64,000 nt of DNA. Source: Tubulanus polymorphus. Taxonomy: Eukaryota > Nemertea > Palaeonemertea > Tubulaniformes > Tubulanidae. The notes beneath the pieces were generated by a model, which saw only the letters and a program-made list of their open reading frames with translations, searched no databases and was not told where the DNA came from. Position numbers and translations under genes: made by a program. The stretch covers positions 3,951,001 to 4,015,000 of the forward strand of contig NC_134031.1 of NCBI RefSeq assembly GCF_964204645.1. Direction: 5' to 3'. This document shows, one piece after another, positions 58,699 to 64,000 of the stretch (position 1 is the first letter of the stretch; each line of letters opens with the position of its first letter).

Positions 58699-61600
58699 AT
58701 GATTATTACCGTATTGTTGAGCATTCTTCTTACCTCCGTATCAGGACATGGTAAGTCACATTTGTACAATTTACGAACATATGTTGACCTTTGTATGATT
58801 ATCTTTATCTATGAAAAATGTCCTCAATCGTAGGATACATGCCATTTGGATGGGGATGGAATCCGATGATGCGACAGCAACCGATGACAAAAGTCGAAAA
58901 ATGTAGGTTTAGAAAGAACGAGAATAAAGTGACCAGTTAATTTCTATATTTATGAAGGAATGGACAGCATTATGACTTATGATTTGTTTGACTATTTTCA
59001 GGTTTCATATATGAACGACCTTGTATACTCAGCACTGGACAGTGGTTCAGCGAAGGCGATACCTGTTTCTTTGTGGGTGAAGATGCTAAAAAATTTGACG
59101 AAGCCGCAAGTGCGTGTAAAGCTCAGACTATTGATGCCCATTTAGCTAAACAACCCTTTACAAAATAGGGCAATAGCCGGTGAGTCTTTAAGTTAATGAG
59201 ATAAGTCCATTTGATATGAGTAGACTAACCAATCTGCACGTCATAGAAGAAAAACATCTTAGAATGTGTCTATCTCCTCCAATCGTTTTCAAAATAGCTG
59301 CTCTGAAGGCGTTCGGTATTGAATCGGCGATATTCGGATATCATTACCAGGAACAGGATCAGATATACGCTTATGGTGTAAGCTTACGTTGATTTACAAT
59401 ATTTTTCAATTCCGCTTTTACCTATATGTAATCCATAGCTTAGATAATGTTATAATGTTGTCATCAAAGAGAAAGCAAATTTTACCGTCATTATACTTAT
59501 TCATTCATCAGGAAAATGACTTTACGAACTGGTACTGGAATGGCGAACCTTCTAACAGTGAGTACCACACATAACGAAGTAGAACCAATTCTTCATGTAT
59601 CGTCAAAACCGTGACACATTCCTATTAATTTTAGATAATGATGAGGGATGTGTGATTATGTCGGTCGATCGTCCATTTTACTGGTGGGATCGGCCCTGTA
59701 CTGATTCCTTTCCTTATTTATGCGAAAGACCCGGTAAGTGAGATAAGCAACATTCAGTGTCACCACGCAATGGTGAACGGATGTTTCATATACTTTCTGT
59801 ATAGGAATCACATGAAATGAGTGGATAGCGGTTACTTATAATGGATTCTTTCACGGAAAAAAAGAATATTCTAAGACAGTTTGATTTTGGAATTGATGTT
59901 GTACAGGACAGGGTTTAGAAATTCGTAAAAAAAACGGATTACCGAAGATAATAATAATAATAATAATATTTATTTACAGTCCGTTACATAAAATATCTCA
60001 ACAGACTTTACAAATTGACAATAACATAAGACAATTGACAGATATATAAAATATTACCCAATAAAATAGATATTTAATTTCAAACGGTTGCTTCAAGTAA
60101 AATCATTTGTAGTGCTGATTAAATAGGTGCGTTTTCAATTGCGAGGTAAAACTATTAAGGGAAGATAAATCGCGCATCGACTGTGGCAAAGCATTCCAAA
60201 GGCGGGGGGCTACCACCGCAAAAGCTCGAGAGCCATAAAATTCTTGGCGGTATCTCGGTTCAAATAATTTAGTTGCCACGGTCGAGCGCGTGTGTCTGGA
60301 AGGTGTAAGAGTGGTTAAAACAGACGAAAGATAGGCTGGTACTTGGTCATGCAAAATTTTAAAAGTTAACAGGAGAATTTTGTATTCAATGCGCGATTGA
60401 ACAGGGAGCCAATGTAGTTCATACAGTATAGGAGTGATATGCTCGTGCTTCTTAGTTAGAGTGACTAGGCGTGCGGCAGAATTTTGAAGCATTTGTAGGC
60501 GAGAAATATAACAATTCGGAAGACCGTAGAGAAGACTATTACAGTAATCTAATTTGGAAGATATAAAAGCGTGAATCAATCTTTCGGTGCTAGTGCGATC
60601 TAAAAACTTGCGTATTTTACCAATGCGATGCAGGGAGTAAGAAATCGATCTACAGACGTAAGATATATGACAAGACATGGTAAAATTATGATCGAAATAA
60701 AAGCCAAGATCTCTGACTGACTGACAAGTAGCTATACTGTCATCTCCTATTCTAATACTTGATAGCTTGTCTCCCTTACGAAATTTTGACGTAAAATGTA
60801 TAACCTCTGTCTTACTATCATTAAAAACAAGTCTATTGCACTTCAACCATTCCTTTATTTCGTCAACACACTTCTCAACTCTTGATTTAGAAGCTGCACA
60901 ACTCTTGCAGACGAAATAAATCTGGGTATCATCGGCATATAACATTAAGTCGAGTTTATGTTTAATAATAATTTCTTCGATTGGTGCAAGATATAAACTG
61001 AAAAGTGTAGGGCCTAGTACACTCCCTTGAGGTACACCACACATGAGTTTAACATTTTGAGATGACGATCTGTCAATCACAACACGCTGATACCTATTTT
61101 CTAAATATGACCTAAACCATTCTAAAGGAACATCTTTCACTCAATACCGATTCTGTAATCTATTCAATAGAATACCGTGATCTATGGTGTCAAAAGCCGC
61201 AGTTAGATCTAATAAGACGAGCACTACTTCATCGTGATTATCAAGAGCTAACAAAATATCATTGTGTACTTTTTAAACTGCCGTTTCGGTGCTATGGAAC
61301 TTCCTATAGGCAGACTGAAATGTTGAGAAGAGGTTATTATCAGATAAATACTGACTCAAATCATTCAATACATGCCGCTCTATAGCTTTACTGATAAAAG
61401 GTAGATTAGAGACAGGTCGATAGTTACATAAAACATTTGAATTAAGACCTGGCTTTTTCAACAATGGCCTGACTGTTGCTATTTTGAAAGAGTCAGGAAC
61501 TGTGCCCTCAGTGAGGGACAAGTTAAAAATATCGACTAACTTTGGTAAAACTTCAGGTAAACATTGTTTTAGAAAAGTAGTGGGAATCGGATCAATTGAA

Positions 61601-63306
61601 CATGACTTATTGGTCATTGAAGTGATAATGTCGTTGAGAGACTTTTCAGTAACCGTACTAAAACTATTGAAGGAATGACCAAGATCTATAAAAGGAAACC
61701 GAGGGAGTGGTACATCAATAAAAGAATCACATAGTTTGCCAATTTTCACAACAAAAAAATCAGAAAATCGATTAGCCAGTTCTTTGGGATTGCTGTACTC
61801 TGGCAGCGCGGAAATTACAGACTTCTTATCACTTGTCCATTCATCGACAAGGGTGAATAACTTTCTCTGATCGTTTCAGTCTGCTATCCGACTGCGATGA
61901 TAGGATCTTGAGGCTTCATGCAACAAACTATGGTACTCAATCCGATTGGCATGATAAATCTGTTTATCGACCTCTAATTTAGATGAGATCCACTTCCGTT
62001 CGTGGCTACGTAAAACACGCCTAGCAGCCTGGAGATAACGGAATGTTGGTCTATTTCAGCCACACTCACGGATCCTAAAGGTAAAAACATAAAAATGAAT
62101 GATATTTTTGTGGAGGGGTATACAAACGAATATATTACGAATTTTAAAGAAAATTGAAAACGCGCAAAAGGATTATTTTTGTTGGTTTAATTAAACAAGA
62201 TTTCTTTAGTGCAAGGGGGGGTATTCTTCAATACACGTAACGAAAGTCGTTAATGCAATGCATTTTGTGTACTTGATTAGAGACATGCGATGGATGGGAG
62301 AGATATGGTAATAAGATGTTCAAGCATTTCACAGACGAAGTTACAAGACAAGTTGCATCTGATAAATGTAAAGAAAACAACGGAAAAATAGCAGAAATAC
62401 GTAGTTGGCATGAGCAAAAATTTGTCGCGAGTAAGTTCTGTCGGTGAGGTAATTTGTGTACTTCAATTACGAATTGAAATGATTGGGTCATTCGGACTCG
62501 TAGTTCAAATACCGGCCTGCTTAAATTTGTCAATCAAAATAGGCGCTACATTGCGTATTATCGGTTAATCAATACTCGATACTGGTACTCGAATGATCGG
62601 CTAAATCTTACTGCTTACGAAACCTAATCTAAAATGCAATTTTGATTTATGATTTGTAATTTCTATGGAGTGAATAATATTACTGTTTTCTCAAATAGGA
62701 AGTGTTTTCGTTGCCATCATCTATCCTCGTAACATTTAGGATATTAAAGTTTTATTTCTTTTTTTCCATAGCTGTTTTAAGGTCATCATTAAAATCTTTC
62801 ATCGGTTATCATCGAGTTGACTTCGATACTTCACCGACTCTGATCTGGAACGTAAGTTTTGCAATGGATTATTCTTCTGATACAAAAGTCAGATCACTTG
62901 GGACCGTATTACCGTAAGGTTTTGGTATTTTCTTTGTATGATTTACATACCGATTTAAAAATGATGAATGATATTTCTCCTCGATAAATTAGAATTCCAT
63001 GCGATAGTAAGTTTAAAACCCACTACCCCACAAAATCTAAAAGATAAAAATCGAATTTCATTTATCAAGAATTAACATTAGAATGCACGACTGTGAGATT
63101 GTTGACATTCGCAATGTCATTTATTGATTGCTGTATTTCATTTGAAGGATGGTGATGTCTTTACGAACTGGGGTCCGGGAGGTGAGGTTGCCCCAGCAGT
63201 GGCAGCTGCGGAGAAATACTGCACCGCTATTAACAATGATGGCAGCTGGAAAGTGGTAGAATGCGCTCAGACCGCTCATCCATTTATCTGTTCGAAGAAA
63301 AACTGA
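58699..63306 (+). pseudogene. Tandem copy of the two-CTLD lectin, gene B, frameshifted in exon 3
   Basis: Exons match gene A one for one: 58699-58750, 58834-58902, 59002 to about 59180, 59298-59377, 59512-59557, 59635-59733, 62060-62080, 62281-62430, 62772-62851 and 63148-63306. All splice sites and phases are kept. Exon 3 lacks five bases relative to gene A near 59146-59152, so the frame reaches TAG at 59166-59168 inside CTLD1. The downstream exons stay open and even keep a more canonical EPSN in CTLD1 than gene A. Intron 6 carries a 2.1-kb retrotransposon. The promoter and poly(A) signal (63361-63366) look intact. The gene may be a young pseudogene, or the deletion may be an allele or a sequencing error. 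Confidence 0.75.
59948..62037 (-). mobile_element. 5'-truncated CR1/L2-like non-LTR retrotransposon in lectin B intron 6
   Basis: Read on the minus strand, one frame from about 62030 to 60103 codes for reverse transcriptase. It shows the N-terminal RT block near 61500-61400 (NYRPVSNLPF), DLTAAFDTIDH near 61220, GVPQGSVLGP near 61040, the catalytic YADD near 60935, and the C-terminal region that follows. Three in-frame stops break it, at about 61877 (TGA), 61273-61275 (TAA) and 61141-61143 (TGA). The 5' ORF1 and endonuclease are absent. The 3' end is an (AAT)n tail at 59948-59968. Comparison with gene A shows clean insertion between GAAGATA and AACGGAATG, with GATA at both edges as a possible target duplication. 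Confidence 0.88.
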
Positions 63307-64000
63307 GCAATTCGTTAGAAATATACATGCATTTTGTGAAATTTCATATGTATTATCAGTAATAAAATACCTTTACTTGAATGCAGAAATCTTCTCCAAT
63401 TGTTTTTGTATTTTGTGGCTCAGACATTTTTGTAAAATATTCGTCCAGATAATTGGTAGCTTAGTCGGACACTATGCACAATTCAGACATATCCAATCAT
63501 ATACTGCAGCACGGACATTCAAGAAAAGAAGCGTTGAAAATTCCAAAATAATTTACGCAAGGTGTTAGAAAACTATAACCTATGTTACAGTTTTGCAGAG
63601 CGATTCACGACACGTTCACAAATCCCTCCTCTCCCACGGGTGACAAGTGCCCTATTTTGACATTCTTAGTCTCCCAGGTGACGAAAGTATTTGGATACTC
63701 AGAGACTGTAGATTTGCCCCCATTTGGATATTCTAGTGGGTTCTGACGATTTACCCGGTCCTGAGTGTTTGGTTCGGCGGCGCTTGGCTCTGGTAGTATA
63801 GCCTACGCGTGCACTGATAGCTCACGATCACACGGGGACGGTTTGGCCCTGGCCGAATTGGCACGGATCAGGCCAAATTTGGTCCGACTGAAAACATCGG
63901 ACCAGGCCCGAGTTGATTTTTAGCGCGAGACAAATGATTGCGTTTGAATTGTAACTGGTTCCGGAAATGACTCACTTTGCTTTGTATGAGCTTTGTTTAG
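63307..64000. other. Lectin B 3' flank and dispersed repeat, copy 2
   Basis: AATAAA at 63361-63366 probably ends lectin B. From about 63780 to the window end lies the repeat that resembles 45420-45790. No exon was supported. Confidence 0.45.

Overview
The window is nuclear DNA of an invertebrate animal. Genes are split into many short exons with canonical GT/AG junctions, introns are AT-rich and full of small inverted-repeat elements, and the gene set is animal: LHX3/4, a GARS-AIRS-GART fusion, PPP6C, and C-type lectin, MAM, sushi, RHIM and death domains. A tyrosine decarboxylase and a canonical RHIM adaptor fit a marine bilaterian such as a lophotrochozoan better than a vertebrate, but the species cannot be fixed from sequence alone. 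I rebuilt exon chains by joining splice sites whose phases agree and whose proteins match known families.

Layout, left to right. At 204-434 (-) is the first exon of an SFT2D3-like vesicle transport protein that runs off the left edge. At 1202-4588 (-) is a sushi-sushi-MAM single-pass receptor. At 5442-8743 (+) is PPP6C in ten exons. At 10348-12619 (-) is an unrecognised single-pass membrane protein of 317 residues. At 13306-23671 (-) is a complete 18-exon GART of 1008 residues. Its eighth intron holds a two-exon gene with a P2X7-type C-terminal domain (18157-19417, -). At 25815-27815 (-) is a 223-residue RHIM plus death-domain adaptor. At 29911-32271 (-) is a nine-exon zinc alcohol dehydrogenase. 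At 34666-35307 (-) is an intronless Ras-like GTPase lacking the DxxG motif. At 35735-39916 (-) is LHX3/4. At 41207-44340 (+) is an astacin metalloprotease with a C-terminal ShKT domain. At 45813-52588 (+) is a tyrosine decarboxylase with two possible C-termini. At 54225-57581 and 58699-63306 (+) is a tandem pair of two-CTLD secreted lectins. The second copy has a 5-bp frameshifting deletion and an intronic non-LTR retrotransposon.

There is no operon-like logic; neighbours are mostly unrelated. Three loci point to recognition or immunity: the sushi/MAM receptor, the RHIM-death adaptor and the lectin pair. GART (purine synthesis), ADH and TDC are metabolic, and LHX3/4 is developmental.

Mobile DNA is abundant. 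There are many snap-back or terminal-inverted-repeat elements of about 100-400 bp, two 5'-truncated non-LTR 3' ends with microsatellite tails (33 and 36.6 kb), and a 2.1-kb CR1/L2-like insertion with in-frame stops. The most interesting items are the RHIM-death adaptor, the P2X7-C gene nested in GART, the in-frame TGA spanning the GARS/AIRS splice donor, polyadenylation signals carried by a tandem repeat behind GART, and an inverted-repeat element carrying telomere-like repeats. I found no convincing tRNA, rRNA or CRISPR.
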